In this document: piece after piece, positions 29,492-36,033 of the stretch | Numbering within the stretch: position 1 is the first letter of the stretch | Layout of the letters: the number at the start of each line of letters is the position of its first letter | IMG/VR virus record: IMGVR_UViG_3300018065_000038 | Span: 1 to 36,033 of that record | Origin: a virus | Reading direction: 5' to 3' (one strand) | Length of the DNA: 36,033 nt | Made by a program: the position numbers and the translations under genes | Notes under the pieces: model-generated | What the model saw: only the letters and a program-made list of their open reading frames with translations | The model's database searches: none | Told to the model about the DNA's origin: nothing

Positions 29492-29875
29492 TTAATAAAA
29501 GTCGTCGCCGATTTCCGCCTGCTGCTCCCGCCTTTGTTGCGCCGCTTCTTCGTCCCTGATTTCCGCCACTGCCCGCTGCAAATTCCGCCCCATATACGTC
29601 TGCATAAATCCGAAGCTGATGCCCGGCCATTCTGCCGTCGGCCGGTATTCCGCAAAGCACAGATCTATGAAGCGCTTCGTTACTTCCGGGCCGTATTCGC
29701 CTGGTTTCCGCTTCGTTCCGACCCAGCGCCCGAGCATTCCCGCTTCGGCCTTCCATGGTTCGCGAGTAGGCATCGGAACGTAAGGGACACCGTACAGCCG
29801 CTCATGCTCCGCTTTTAAGTACGATTGAAAGTCGCGCACATTCCACTTGGATACCGATTTATCTATCGTCGGCAT
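29492..29875 (-). CDS. Hypothetical protein next to helicase loader
   Basis: 127 residues from the ATG at 29875 (GGTGA five bases upstream), preferred over an earlier ATG that would overlap the previous gene by ~80 bp. WNVRDFQSYLKAEHERLYGV, GMLGRWVGTKRKPGEYGPEV and FIDLCFAEYRPTAEWPGISF are notable blocks, followed by an acidic/Gln tail ending IGDDFY. The position upstream of the loader is where replisome organisers or recombination mediators often lie. I do not recognise the family. Confidence 0.6.
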   Translation of the reverse strand: MPTIDKSVSKWNVRDFQSYLKAEHERLYGVPYVPMPTREPWKAEAGMLGRWVGTKRKPGEYGPEVTKRFIDLCFAEYRPTAEWPGISFGFMQTYMGRNLQRAVAEIRDEEAAQQRREQQAEIGDDFY

Positions 29876-30014
29876 TTTCGTCACCCATTTCGTTAATCTT
29901 GCGCAAAGCTTCAATTTCGCGAATAAGCGTCCATACATGCGGATACAGTTCTTCAGATACGCCGAGTCTCAGTTTCGTCATTGACGTATTAAGTTCGATC
30001 GATGTCGGTCTCAT
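29859..30014 (-). CDS. Small helical protein
   Basis: 51 residues. MRPTSIELNTSMTKLRLGVS and EELYPHVWTLIREIEALRKI form two helices; the tail is NEMGDENADDR. The ATG overlaps the previous stop as TGATG and its end overlaps the next gene by 17 bases. Coupled initiation and sensible codons make it a likely gene. Function unknown. Confidence 0.5.
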   Translation of the reverse strand: MRPTSIELNTSMTKLRLGVSEELYPHVWTLIREIEALRKINEMGDENADDR

Positions 30015-30379
30015 CACGCATTCACCCCTTCGATTTTGATTCCGAGACTATCGAGTGTATTTCGGACTCCTTCCGCAACGCCTGATGTGTAAAAATCGTC
30101 CTTACTGCGAGGCATGGATTGCTCATGTCGCTGGTAATTGGCCGCGTAATACTCCCGCACCTTCTCCTCCGGCGTCTTTTCGACTTCATATCCGTTGATT
30201 AATGCGGCTAAAAAGTCCGTAAACCCAAGGTCGTACAAACAAGCGCAACCAGAATCGAATAAATCTAGTTCACTTTCGATGTACTTAATAACAATCTCTT
30301 CGTCAGTGTACTGTTCTCGTAACTTTTCGAATGCCTCCGCCTGCTCCTTCGTAATTACCGGCTTTTTAATTTCGCTCAT
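30014..30379 (-). CDS. Hypothetical protein (DUF1642-like)
   Basis: 121 residues, ATG seven bases after GGAGG. Helical N-terminus (TKEQAEAFEKLREQYTDEEI), then LGFTDFLAALINGYEVEKTP and EKVREYYAANYQR. The FLxALxNGYE-type block is reminiscent of the DUF1642 proteins of Firmicute phages, in which a similar helix precedes a YxV strand; the match is by eye. It is one of a series of small early genes with tight overlaps. Function unknown. Confidence 0.55.
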   Translation of the reverse strand: MSEIKKPVITKEQAEAFEKLREQYTDEEIVIKYIESELDLFDSGCACLYDLGFTDFLAALINGYEVEKTPEEKVREYYAANYQRHEQSMPRSKDDFYTSGVAEGVRNTLDSLGIKIEGVNA

Positions 30380-30392
30380 CTATTCGCCCTCC

Positions 30393-30776
30393 TTATACTG
30401 AGAATGCCTCGTATATCTCCCGGATCTCTTTTGATAATTCCGTATAGTCCGTCTTACTTTCGTCCAAAGCTGGCAAGCAATCCGCGAGCATTTTAATAAG
30501 TTTAACGCTGTATTCGTCGCATTCTTCGTACAGATATTTGTGGAATTCATCGGAAGCCTTCATCCGCTCGACCGTTTGCTTTACGAGGTCTCTTACGCCC
30601 TCCGGATAAGCTACCGCATATTCGAGTGTGCCTTCCTCGAATCCGTAATCTTTAGGTAGCATATCGCGAATAACCGCGAGTTCCCGTGCCCAACGCTCGT
30701 TTTCTTCCTTCAGCCGCTCGTTTTCCGCAATCAATTCGGCTACAGTGCAGCGTAGGTCTGCGATTTCGTCCGTCAT
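30393..30776 (-). CDS. Coiled-coil hypothetical protein
   Basis: 127 residues from the ATG at 30776 (GGAGG eight bases upstream). The N-terminus is a coiled coil (RCTVAELIAENERLKEENER), followed by a helical domain (EGVRDLVKQTVERMKASDEF, KYLYEECDEYSVKLIKMLAD). Acidic. No enzyme motifs. It is translated directly after the 45-residue gene upstream. Confidence 0.55.
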   Translation of the reverse strand: MTDEIADLRCTVAELIAENERLKEENERWARELAVIRDMLPKDYGFEEGTLEYAVAYPEGVRDLVKQTVERMKASDEFHKYLYEECDEYSVKLIKMLADCLPALDESKTDYTELSKEIREIYEAFSV

Positions 30777-30777
30777 T

Positions 30778-30915
30778 TTAACGCCTCCACTCATCGTCTT
30801 TTTTGATAACCGTCAAACCTTCCTCGCTTCGTTTGGTGTTTTCCTCCGCAATCTCGGCTAATTTCAAACGCTGTTTGTCGGTGAGCTCCGAGATTCGTCT
30901 CGTACCATCCGCCAC
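30778..30915 (-). CDS. Small charged helical protein
   Basis: 45 residues from a GTG with GGTGA four bases upstream. MADGTRRISELTDKQRLKLA and EIAEENTKRSEEGLTVIKKD make one long charged helix. It ends two bases before the next ATG, and its start lies 30 bp inside the gap before the preceding gene. A short phage gene with weak initiation signals. Function unknown. Confidence 0.45.
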   Translation of the reverse strand: MADGTRRISELTDKQRLKLAEIAEENTKRSEEGLTVIKKDDEWRR

Positions 30916-30944
30916 ATTATCACCGCCTCTCCGTCGTTTTATCG

Positions 30945-31274
30945 TCAGCCCTTACGATTACCCTCGACCGTCATCAAAGCCGCTAATTCCCCGCGAAATT
31001 CCCGTATAATTCGTGCGAGTTCTTCCAGCGTCTTGGCGTCGGATAATTTAATCCGCCGATCCATGACGAACATGATTGCGCGGTCAACGGAAGGGAAGTA
31101 CGCGACCTCTCGCCAACGTGCGATTGGTGACGGATCAAGATCGGGATTTTCGGCGAGACGCTTCGGCCAATTCGGCGCTTTCGTTGGATCGGTGAAATAG
31201 CGTTCATTTACGATGATATTGCGTTCGTCTGACGTGAGTTTGTAATCGGGGGAAATCGGGATTTCAATCGGCAT
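30945..31274 (-). CDS. Conserved phage protein, unknown
   Basis: 109 residues. DYKLTSDERNIIVNERYFTD, PNWPKRLAENPDLDPSPIAR and REVAYFPSVDRAIMFVMDRR are followed by SDAKTLEELARIIREFRGEL. The combination of a short beta start (LTSDERNIIVN) and a PSVDRAIxxVxDR helix is a pattern I associate with small proteins common in Gram-positive phages, without known function. The start overlaps the preceding gene by 11 bases. Confidence 0.6.
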   Translation of the reverse strand: MPIEIPISPDYKLTSDERNIIVNERYFTDPTKAPNWPKRLAENPDLDPSPIARWREVAYFPSVDRAIMFVMDRRIKLSDAKTLEELARIIREFRGELAALMTVEGNRKG

Positions 31275-31602
31275 GAGTTTCGTCAGCTCCTTCGTTATTA
31301 AATTGATTGAGAAAATCGCGAATAGGCCGCATTGGAACTTCGCTCAGTCCGAACGCACCGCCGAATAGCACAGAATTTATTTTCTGTCCGTGATTGCGCA
31401 TGAGCTTTCCGAGGCCAAACTCCGGACCGCACGGGCATTTCGGGTTACTGCAGTACCTAAAGTCGTTAATATATTGCGTAGCGTGTACGATTAGTTCTAA
31501 GAAGATAATTCGAAGCTCATCCTTATCAGGTCCATCGTATCCGCACATAAACTCGTTTTGGTAAATTTCGATCATACCTTTTAGAATCGTCTTATCATTC
31601 AT
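31264..31602 (-). CDS. Hypothetical protein with Cys cluster
   Basis: 112 residues. The helical N-terminus (ILKGMIEIYQNEFMCGYDGP and ELRIIFLELIVHATQYINDF) is followed by YCSNPKCPCGPEFG, a compact CxxxxCxC group that may bind metal. The C-terminus is LSEVPMRPIRDFLNQFNN. It is the first gene left of the AT-rich gap at 31603-31815 and has only a weak ribosome binding site. Function unknown. Confidence 0.55.
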   Translation of the reverse strand: MNDKTILKGMIEIYQNEFMCGYDGPDKDELRIIFLELIVHATQYINDFRYCSNPKCPCGPEFGLGKLMRNHGQKINSVLFGGAFGLSEVPMRPIRDFLNQFNNEGADETHAD

Positions 31603-31815
31603 ACTTCCGCAATCCCTTCCGTTTATTAATAAGACCTAGCAATCGTTCGCTTTCGCTCACTCTTGCAGATGTTTTTAATCGCGATATATCTTTTATTAAT
31701 AATATCCGCGCGAATGTATATGAGCGCTATTATTTATCTAGTTCTTAATGGCTCTAGTTAAAAGATGGTTCTTGTTAGTGTGCTGTCTAGCCATATATGG
31801 CTCAGCCATGTGTGG
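31603..31815. other. AT-rich non-coding gap, candidate origin/promoter region
   Basis: 213 bp without a gene, well below the window average in GC. It contains TTATTAATAA twice (31623-31632 and 31693-31702), ATATATC/TATATG blocks and, at its right end, overlapping palindromes. It adjoins a winged-helix initiator-like gene and precedes a run of replication genes, so an origin or the promoter of the downstream genes is plausible. No iterons are obvious. Confidence 0.35.
31789..31809. repeat. Overlapping AGCCAT palindromes
   Basis: AGCCATATATGGCT (31789-31802) is a perfect 14-bp palindrome. Its right half plus C and AGCCAT (31797-31809) forms a second, ATGGCT-C-AGCCAT. They lie 7 bp beyond the stop of the winged-helix gene. 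There is no U tract; likely protein-binding sites. Confidence 0.5.
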
Positions 31816-32250
31816 TCACACGTCACGTGGCTCCGGCAATTCCTCTGCGTCCCCGTCAAAAATCGCAAGCTGGCTGATCGGCATGATCGTATATCGCGCG
31901 TTCTCCCACCGCTGAGTTTTCGGATCTCTCGTCTTCTGCTTAACGACTAACGGACGTCCTTGCCAACGATAATCACACAGCGCCTTGATGCGTTTGTTTG
32001 CGGCCTCTCTGCGTACATTTAGCGCCTTCGCGATCTGATCCTGCGTTGGATAACATTCGCCCTTTTCGTTCATGAATGACGAGAGGACACATAACGTCTG
32101 CCAACGGTCGGCTCCGATGTCCGCGATCAGCCCTTTCTTAACGGCATCGACGTACATTTTGACGAAGATACGCGTTTCGGACTTGCCGGACGTCAGATTA
32201 TATTCGGACTGCGATTCGACTGAAACAAGTCGTTGATGTTCGTTTGTCAT
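31816..32250 (-). CDS. Winged-helix protein, replication-initiator-like
   Basis: 144 residues. FVKMYVDAVKKGLIADIGAD, RWQTLCVLSSFMNEKGECYP, TQDQIAKALNVRREAANKRI and KALCDYRWQGRPLVV form a winged helix, with a beta wing ending WENARYTIMPIS. Such proteins open the replication region of many Firmicute phages (N-terminal domain of replisome organisers) but also serve as transcription regulators. It borders the AT-rich gap at 31603-31815, which would suit an initiator binding near its own gene. Overlaps its upstream neighbour by four bases. Confidence 0.6.
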   Translation of the reverse strand: MTNEHQRLVSVESQSEYNLTSGKSETRIFVKMYVDAVKKGLIADIGADRWQTLCVLSSFMNEKGECYPTQDQIAKALNVRREAANKRIKALCDYRWQGRPLVVKQKTRDPKTQRWENARYTIMPISQLAIFDGDAEELPEPRDV

Positions 32251-32738
32251 GATCTCGCCTCATATCTATCGTAGATTTCATAGGCGATTTCTACTAAGCG
32301 TTGACCATAACCGTCTTTTAAATATGTGCTTAATTTTGAAGGACCTCCCTGTATCCCTTTCGTTGTGCTTCTTTTGACGTTTTTAGGATCTACGCCTGTT
32401 TCTTGACGAAGCTTTTCGTACAGCTCACCCCATACTTTCCTTCTACTAAGACCAAATAAAGTCTCTGCGCGAAACATTACTTGTGAAATCTCTCGATGAA
32501 GAGCCTTCCCTGTCAATTTTGACGAACGGCATAGACGGTTATCAGATTGCGGTTTATCTACGGTGTTCTTGACATCGGCCAGCGTGCGTTGTTTCTTAGG
32601 TTCCGGTAATGCCGCACTTTCTTCACCGCCTAACAATTTTTCCGCGAATCGAGGAAACATCGCCTTCGCAACTCCTGCGTATTCAGCTCCGAAAATATAA
32701 GCTACTCCGCCGTCTTTTACGTTTTTGATTGTCAACAT
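32247..32738 (-). CDS. Hypothetical protein, ORF6C-like helical C-domain
   Basis: 163 residues. The N-terminus MLTIKNVKDGGVAYIFGAEY is followed by a linker (PEPKKQRTLADVKNTVDKPQ) and a helical domain, LHREISQVMFRAETLFGLSR, RKVWGELYEKLRQETGVDPK. The latter recalls the ORF6C/Rha-type C-terminal helices found in phage regulators; this is a resemblance, not a firm match. Lies between the coiled-coil DUF3102-like gene and the initiator-like gene in a tightly packed operon. Confidence 0.5.
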   Translation of the reverse strand: MLTIKNVKDGGVAYIFGAEYAGVAKAMFPRFAEKLLGGEESAALPEPKKQRTLADVKNTVDKPQSDNRLCRSSKLTGKALHREISQVMFRAETLFGLSRRKVWGELYEKLRQETGVDPKNVKRSTTKGIQGGPSKLSTYLKDGYGQRLVEIAYEIYDRYEARS

Positions 32739-32751
32739 TTAAATCGCTCCT

Positions 32752-33600
32752 TTATCCGTTTATAATGATCGGTTCTTTTTCGTCCATAGCACCTTGAATC
32801 GATCTCATAAGCGTCTGCATCGCATGAATCGCTTTCCTATATTCTTCTTTGCCTTCGTCAATCATTTCGCTAAACTCCCGAGAGAAATGCGTCAAATGAC
32901 CGTACTTTTCCACAAACTTACGAACATCTTCGGAAAACTCGTATACGGTATACGTGATCGCGTCCCCGTTAGTCACGCGAGTTGTCCGCCCTTCATACAT
33001 CGAAATGTCACCGAACAATTCTTTATATCGTTCGTTTTCAGCGACGAGTTCCGGATCAGGCGTTTTAACTTCGACGTATTCCGTCCGAATTTCCGGTTCG
33101 GCTTCTTCGACTCGTTCGAGTTTGTCACGCAATATATCCGCTTCCCGCTCCGCTTGTTTGAGCGCTGCCTCTGCCGCCTCTTTCTCCGCCAATAGTTCCC
33201 GGTACTCCTTTAGCGTTTTAACTTCGCCATTTAGGACCGCTTGTTTAGCTTGGCGCTTAGGTTCGGTTGACTCTGCGGATGGGCGTGCGATTTCATACGT
33301 TAGTGAGACGGGGAGGTCTTCGAGTAGTTCTTTCCGATTGCCCCAATTTGAAGCGATCAACTCGTATCTCTGTATTAACCTGGTTGCTGCGGTTTTTTTG
33401 ATTCCATTCGATTCACACCATTCCCGAAAACAACCATACCCGTGATTCGAAAGTCTATCCTGTGCTTCTTTCAGCTCTTTTCCCAACTCTGTATACGCTT
33501 TCCCAACAATCTCCCGCATCCTGATCTCTTTGTTTCGAAGAAATTCTGCGGTGCTATCATCTAATTGTTCGTAGCTGAACGTTTTAATTTCGTTTGTCAT
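32752..33600 (-). CDS. DUF3102-like protein with long coiled coil
   Basis: 282 residues from the ATG at 33600 (GGAGG eight bases upstream). The N-terminal domain REIVGKAYTELGKELKEAQD, RLSNHGYGCFREWCESNGIK and KTAATRLIQRYELIA is typical of DUF3102-type phage proteins (a helix, F..W....g.s..TA.R.I). The middle (about 125-180) is a coiled coil (KEYRELLAEKEAAEAALKQA). The C-terminal part has TRVTNGDAITYTVYEFSEDV. The DNA-binding-like N-terminus and coiled coil suggest a ParB-like or replication accessory role, which is inference. Confidence 0.65.
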   Translation of the reverse strand: MTNEIKTFSYEQLDDSTAEFLRNKEIRMREIVGKAYTELGKELKEAQDRLSNHGYGCFREWCESNGIKKTAATRLIQRYELIASNWGNRKELLEDLPVSLTYEIARPSAESTEPKRQAKQAVLNGEVKTLKEYRELLAEKEAAEAALKQAEREADILRDKLERVEEAEPEIRTEYVEVKTPDPELVAENERYKELFGDISMYEGRTTRVTNGDAITYTVYEFSEDVRKFVEKYGHLTHFSREFSEMIDEGKEEYRKAIHAMQTLMRSIQGAMDEKEPIIING

Positions 33601-33616
33601 TCGTATACCTCCTATC

Positions 33617-34546
33617 TCAAGAAACATTCTCTATATTGATTTTCAAATTGGATAAAAATGCGTTAATTTTTTCAACTAAATCACTACGATGAATCTTTAT
33701 AAGTTCAGGGATATATCGTGAAATATGAACAAGGGTGACGTTCGGAAAGCTGTATACCCCATCGGATTTTTGCGCATATATTATAGTTAGATTTTCCGTG
33801 TGCTTTAGGTACTTAGAGAAAGTCTTACTAGCCCGATTAAATGCTGTTTTTTCGCTAAGCTTAGCGTCAATCCAATGTGTTCCGTTAACAATAAAATCTG
33901 GAATACAATTTTCAATTCTTCTCTGTGATTCAACGCGCCCAGGGTAAATCACATCCAAAACCTCCCCGACAAGCTCCTCGAATTTATGCCCTTGTGTAAT
34001 ATAAAAAGATGAGTATGAATCGTTGAACAGTTCGTAAGAAAAATCCCATTCTTCGCAAAGTTTCCTAACACTATGACCGTAGAAGTTGCGTAAATATTTT
34101 TCGACGTGCCATAATTTATGTTTATAGATATAGTCTCTTTTCAAGCCGTAAGGAAATGTATCCCTAACATAGATGTCCAATGCTTCCCGTTCGAGGTTTT
34201 CAAGTAAAACTTTTTTGTATTGTTGGAATTTAATTTCCGAAATTCCGTACAACTCTTTTAATTCTTCGGACTTATATCGATTCTCTGAGACACGATAGTC
34301 CTGGTCAATGTAAAAGCACCGCTCTAATTCAAGCCGTTCCGGCTCCGCTGTCTGGTCATAAAGACCGTACGCCCTAAGTGCATTTTCTACGCTTCCAAAC
34401 GCCCTACGTAATCGAGTTCTCACTGCATCGTACGAGTACGTATTTGACAAGTGGATTTCCTGCCGTAGATTTGTGACGTCTATTCCTTCATCGATCAGGT
34501 CGTCTAAGACACACAACGCACGTTCTTGCTTTTCCGTTAGAGTCAT
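33617..34546 (-). CDS. PD-(D/E)XK nuclease with homing-type FGS repeat
   Basis: 309 residues. Residues ~1-62 end in RTRLRRAFGSVENALRAYGL, which fits the FGSxxxALRAAGL repeat that accompanies homing endonucleases. A weaker second copy is EKYLRNFYGHSVRKLCEEWD. Residues ~185-270 form a nuclease core: GHKFEELVGEVLDVIYPGRV (Glu), RRIENCIPDFIVNGTHWIDA then K, i.e. PD-x7-D-A-K, followed by NRASKTFSKYLKHTENLTII. This points to a PD-(D/E)XK homing endonuclease or a related defence nuclease. The leader contains copy B of the 30-bp element, and three repeat units lie upstream. It is the first gene after the integrase terminator. Confidence 0.65.
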   Translation of the reverse strand: MTLTEKQERALCVLDDLIDEGIDVTNLRQEIHLSNTYSYDAVRTRLRRAFGSVENALRAYGLYDQTAEPERLELERCFYIDQDYRVSENRYKSEELKELYGISEIKFQQYKKVLLENLEREALDIYVRDTFPYGLKRDYIYKHKLWHVEKYLRNFYGHSVRKLCEEWDFSYELFNDSYSSFYITQGHKFEELVGEVLDVIYPGRVESQRRIENCIPDFIVNGTHWIDAKLSEKTAFNRASKTFSKYLKHTENLTIIYAQKSDGVYSFPNVTLVHISRYIPELIKIHRSDLVEKINAFLSNLKINIENVS

Positions 34547-34565
34547 CCGACCACCTCCTCACAAG

Positions 34566-34595
34566 ATAATACCCGCGACTTTTTAAAACCGCACA
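34566..34595. promoter_or_regulatory. 30-bp element, copy B (leader of nuclease gene)
   Basis: 28/30 identical to the copy at 22126-22155, same orientation relative to its gene, 19 bases before the ATG. Sequence begins ATAATACCCGCGAC and ends CCGCACA. Shared by two unrelated genes 12 kb apart. Confidence 0.6.
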
Positions 34596-34624
34596 ATAAA
34601 TTCGAAATTTTTTCGCCTTCACTT

Positions 34625-34770
34625 ATAACTGCGCAACAACTTTCCGAAATGGACACCGTTTTTAAAATTTCGCTGTCATAAATAGTTGCGAAGTCACTTT
34701 CGGATTGGCACACGTTTTTCTGCGTTCAATAATAGATGCGTATAAACTTTCCGGATCGGACAGCGTTTTT
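34625..34770. repeat. Three tandem ~35-bp repeats between integrase and nuclease
   Basis: Units at about 34625-34663, 34681-34719 and 34731-34770 share AATAGxTGCG, then ACTTTCCGxAT and GGACAxCGTTTTT, with periods of 57 and 50 bp. A fourth, more diverged copy is at 8784. The ~270-bp region has no gene. They could be promoters of a phage-specific type, operators, or accessory sites for excision or replication. On the minus strand each ends in a TATTAT-like box. Confidence 0.6.
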
Positions 34771-34773
34771 GGC

Positions 34774-34807
34774 AAAAAAAAATAACCCCGTCTAAAAAGA
34801 CGAGGTT
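34774..34807 (-). terminator. Integrase terminator
   Basis: On the minus strand AACCTCGTCT and AGACGGGGTT form a 10-bp stem (one G.T pair) with a short loop, followed by ATTTTTTTTTG. It lies seven bases after the integrase stop. Strong intrinsic terminator, isolating the integrase from the early operon. Confidence 0.85.
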
Positions 34808-34813
34808 AATTCG

Positions 34814-35800
34814 TTACACATCGAGCTTGTCGTTTTGACTCGCTTTATTAAACTGTTCGATTATTACATCATCTACGTAGTCAAGATACACTTGCGTCGA
34901 TTCTAAGTCGGCGTGGCCTAATATTTTTTGCAACGACCGAATATCGCCCCCGTTGCGCAGGTAATTGATTGCGAAAGTATGACGAAGACTGTGGATGCTC
35001 GCCCTACACTCGTTTTTCAAATTTGCTAACTTAGCGTATTTATCTGCCCGCTTCCTCAGATGATCCTTAGCTACTTCCTCTCCGTATTGATTAACGAAGA
35101 TTTTTCTCACGGCCCCAAAATATTCGGTTGTCTCTATGCGAAGTTGTTTTAGAAGCTCCGCAACTTTGTCCGTCATGGGCACCATTCGGTTCTTTCGGTT
35201 CTTATTAATCGCCCCAGGAAGCATGAGTACCTTATTTTCAAAGTCGATATCATCCGGATTAAGACCTTCCAGCTCATTCGAACGCAGGCCGCATTTTAAC
35301 GATACATAGAACGCTACATAATCCCGGAAACCAGCATAAGTATCCTTGTCAATTACGCCAAAGAAACGCCTTACTTGCGAATCGGTCAGGCTCTTTATTT
35401 TCGTTTGATCGACACGCAGTTTCGTAATTCTCTTTGCAGGGCTTTCGTTTATGATTTCTCGCTCCACCATTCGGCTAAATATCGACTTGATGCCGCCAAG
35501 CCTAATATTGATCGTAACTGGTGATAACTTACGTTGCTTTAGCATTATCGTGATATAACTACGAAAGTGATCTTCGCTAACAGACGTTATGGGATCCGAC
35601 ATACGAATCCCCGTTACTTCCGTAAATTCGTCGAAATATCTTCGATAGTCATTAATCGTTCGATCGCGGTAGTTCTCAGTTGTAAACACCAAAACCACCG
35701 CATCTAGAGCGTCTTTAACGGTCATATAAGACGGCCTTAGCTCCGTTTGACTTACATCGCGCCGGTACCTAACGCCTTGCTTTCGTCTAATTATCGCCAT
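34814..35800 (-). CDS. int: Tyrosine site-specific integrase
   Basis: 328 residues from the ATG at 35800 (GGGAGG seven bases upstream; a longer in-frame start has no ribosome binding site). The N-terminal SAM-like core-binding domain reads TINDYRRYFDEFTEVTGIRM and KLSPVTINIRLGGIKSIFSR. The catalytic domain shows GLRSNELEGLNPDDIDFENK (first Arg), HSLRHTFAINYLRNGG (His-x-x-Arg), LQKILGHADLESTQVY (His and the Tyr nucleophile). No arm-binding AP2 domain is evident, so it resembles XerC/D-like phage integrases. It lies beside a tRNA 3' end, the typical attachment target. The promoter has no clear sigma-A match. Confidence 0.92.
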   Translation of the reverse strand: MAIIRRKQGVRYRRDVSQTELRPSYMTVKDALDAVVLVFTTENYRDRTINDYRRYFDEFTEVTGIRMSDPITSVSEDHFRSYITIMLKQRKLSPVTINIRLGGIKSIFSRMVEREIINESPAKRITKLRVDQTKIKSLTDSQVRRFFGVIDKDTYAGFRDYVAFYVSLKCGLRSNELEGLNPDDIDFENKVLMLPGAINKNRKNRMVPMTDKVAELLKQLRIETTEYFGAVRKIFVNQYGEEVAKDHLRKRADKYAKLANLKNECRASIHSLRHTFAINYLRNGGDIRSLQKILGHADLESTQVYLDYVDDVIIEQFNKASQNDKLDV

Positions 35801-35986
35801 ACAAAAAGCCTCCCGAAATATTATTCCGCAAGGCATTCGTAGAAGACTCGAACTAGTCCGATATAGGCGACACGAAATCCGCTAAAAACGTCAATCCGTT
35901 TCTTCACAGATCGTGTCCTTCCGCTACACTTTTCGCTTTAACGGACCGTCGGAAAACGTTGATATGACGGGGCTAAAACGTGAAAA
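35801..35986. other. Integrase leader / attachment region
   Basis: ~190 bp without a gene between the integrase start and the tRNA. The plus strand contains several related short motifs: CTAAAAACGTCA (from 35882), GGAAAACGTTGA (from 35951), CTAAAACGTG (from 35973) and GAAAACGCG. Such spaced AAAACGT motifs could be integrase arm-type sites. The core of recombination is expected within or next to the tRNA 3' end. Confidence 0.4.
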
Positions 35987-36033
35987 CGCGCTCGGAGGGA
36001 TTCGAACCCCCGGCAGACGTGGTACCGGAAACC
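35987..36033 (-). tRNA. tRNA 3' half, probably tRNA-Arg(CCG)
   Basis: On the minus strand the window edge reads GGT-TTCCGGT-ACCAC, which fits an anticodon stem-loop with anticodon CCG. The T arm GGGGG-TTCGAAT-CCCTC and the acceptor 3' strand CGAGCGC with discriminator G follow. CCA is not encoded; a TTTT run follows. The acceptor strand implies a 5' end GCGCTCG, like bacterial tRNA-Arg. The variable region is two bases longer than usual, so the identity is tentative. The 5' half is beyond the window. It lies next to the integrase, so it probably contains att. Confidence 0.7.

Overview
The window looks like the early/replicative two thirds of a temperate phage, most likely a prophage, of a Bacillus-like Firmicute. 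The reasons are the strong GGAGG-type ribosome binding sites, frequent TTG/GTG starts, sigma-A-like promoters, and relatives of SPbeta-family functions: an arbitrium receptor and peptide, a YopX-type protein, and a YoqV-like ATP-dependent DNA ligase fragment. At the right edge a tyrosine integrase (34814-35800) sits 0.2 kb from the 3' half of a tRNA gene, probably tRNA-Arg(CCG), which marks a likely attachment site. I see no portal, terminase, capsid, tail or lysis genes; they presumably lie to the left of position 1.

Layout from right to left, which is the direction of most transcription. (1) Integrase, its terminator, and an array of three ~50-bp repeats. (2) 33617-25311: a PD-(D/E)XK nuclease with a homing-endonuclease-type repeat, DNA-binding and coiled-coil proteins, a winged-helix initiator-like protein beside an AT-rich 0.2-kb gap (possible origin), many small unknown genes, a DnaC/DnaI-type helicase loader, YopX, a BRO/KilAC antirepressor and a DnaB-type helicase. 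(3) 25175-24156: a Toprim primase. (4) 24159-22319: the decision region. Two small XRE regulators read rightward and aimR-aimP reads leftward from face-to-face promoters that share a perfect palindrome. (5) 22098-13578: a sigma-factor-like protein, then an SSB, nucleases, family A DNA polymerase and a RuvC-like resolvase. (6) 13577-4750: small membrane and coiled-coil proteins, then class Ib ribonucleotide reductase (nrdI, nrdE, nrdF), dimeric dUTPase, an HNH-AP2 homing endonuclease, ThyX, a 3D-domain protein and a dNMP kinase. (7) 4264-1080: an N6-adenine methyltransferase, a sigma-region-4/ArpU-like late regulator and a second methyltransferase broken at a run of eight Gs. (8) The left edge carries a rightward ligase fragment that ends abruptly at a terminator.

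The genes make up a self-contained program. The arbitrium pair would measure how many related phages are nearby and tune lysis versus lysogeny. The replisome set (initiator-like protein, loader, helicase, primase, polymerase, SSB, resolvase) copies the genome. The nucleotide set supplies dNTPs, with a complete route to dTMP. The methyltransferases would mark the DNA, and the ArpU-like protein would switch on late genes.

The most notable items are: an arbitrium system whose predicted peptide ends DPVPGG, without the usual arginine, and whose aimP overlaps aimR by 68 nt out of frame; a sigma-like gene directly downstream of aimP; a 30-bp element (28/30 identical) shared by the leaders of that gene and of the PD-(D/E)XK nuclease gene 12 kb away; a dispersed ~35-bp repeat (three tandem copies plus one before the dUTPase gene); a possible phase-variable poly-G methyltransferase; and several well-placed candidate non-AUG starts (ATC, ATA, ACG). 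All family calls were made by reading motifs; nothing was searched against a database.
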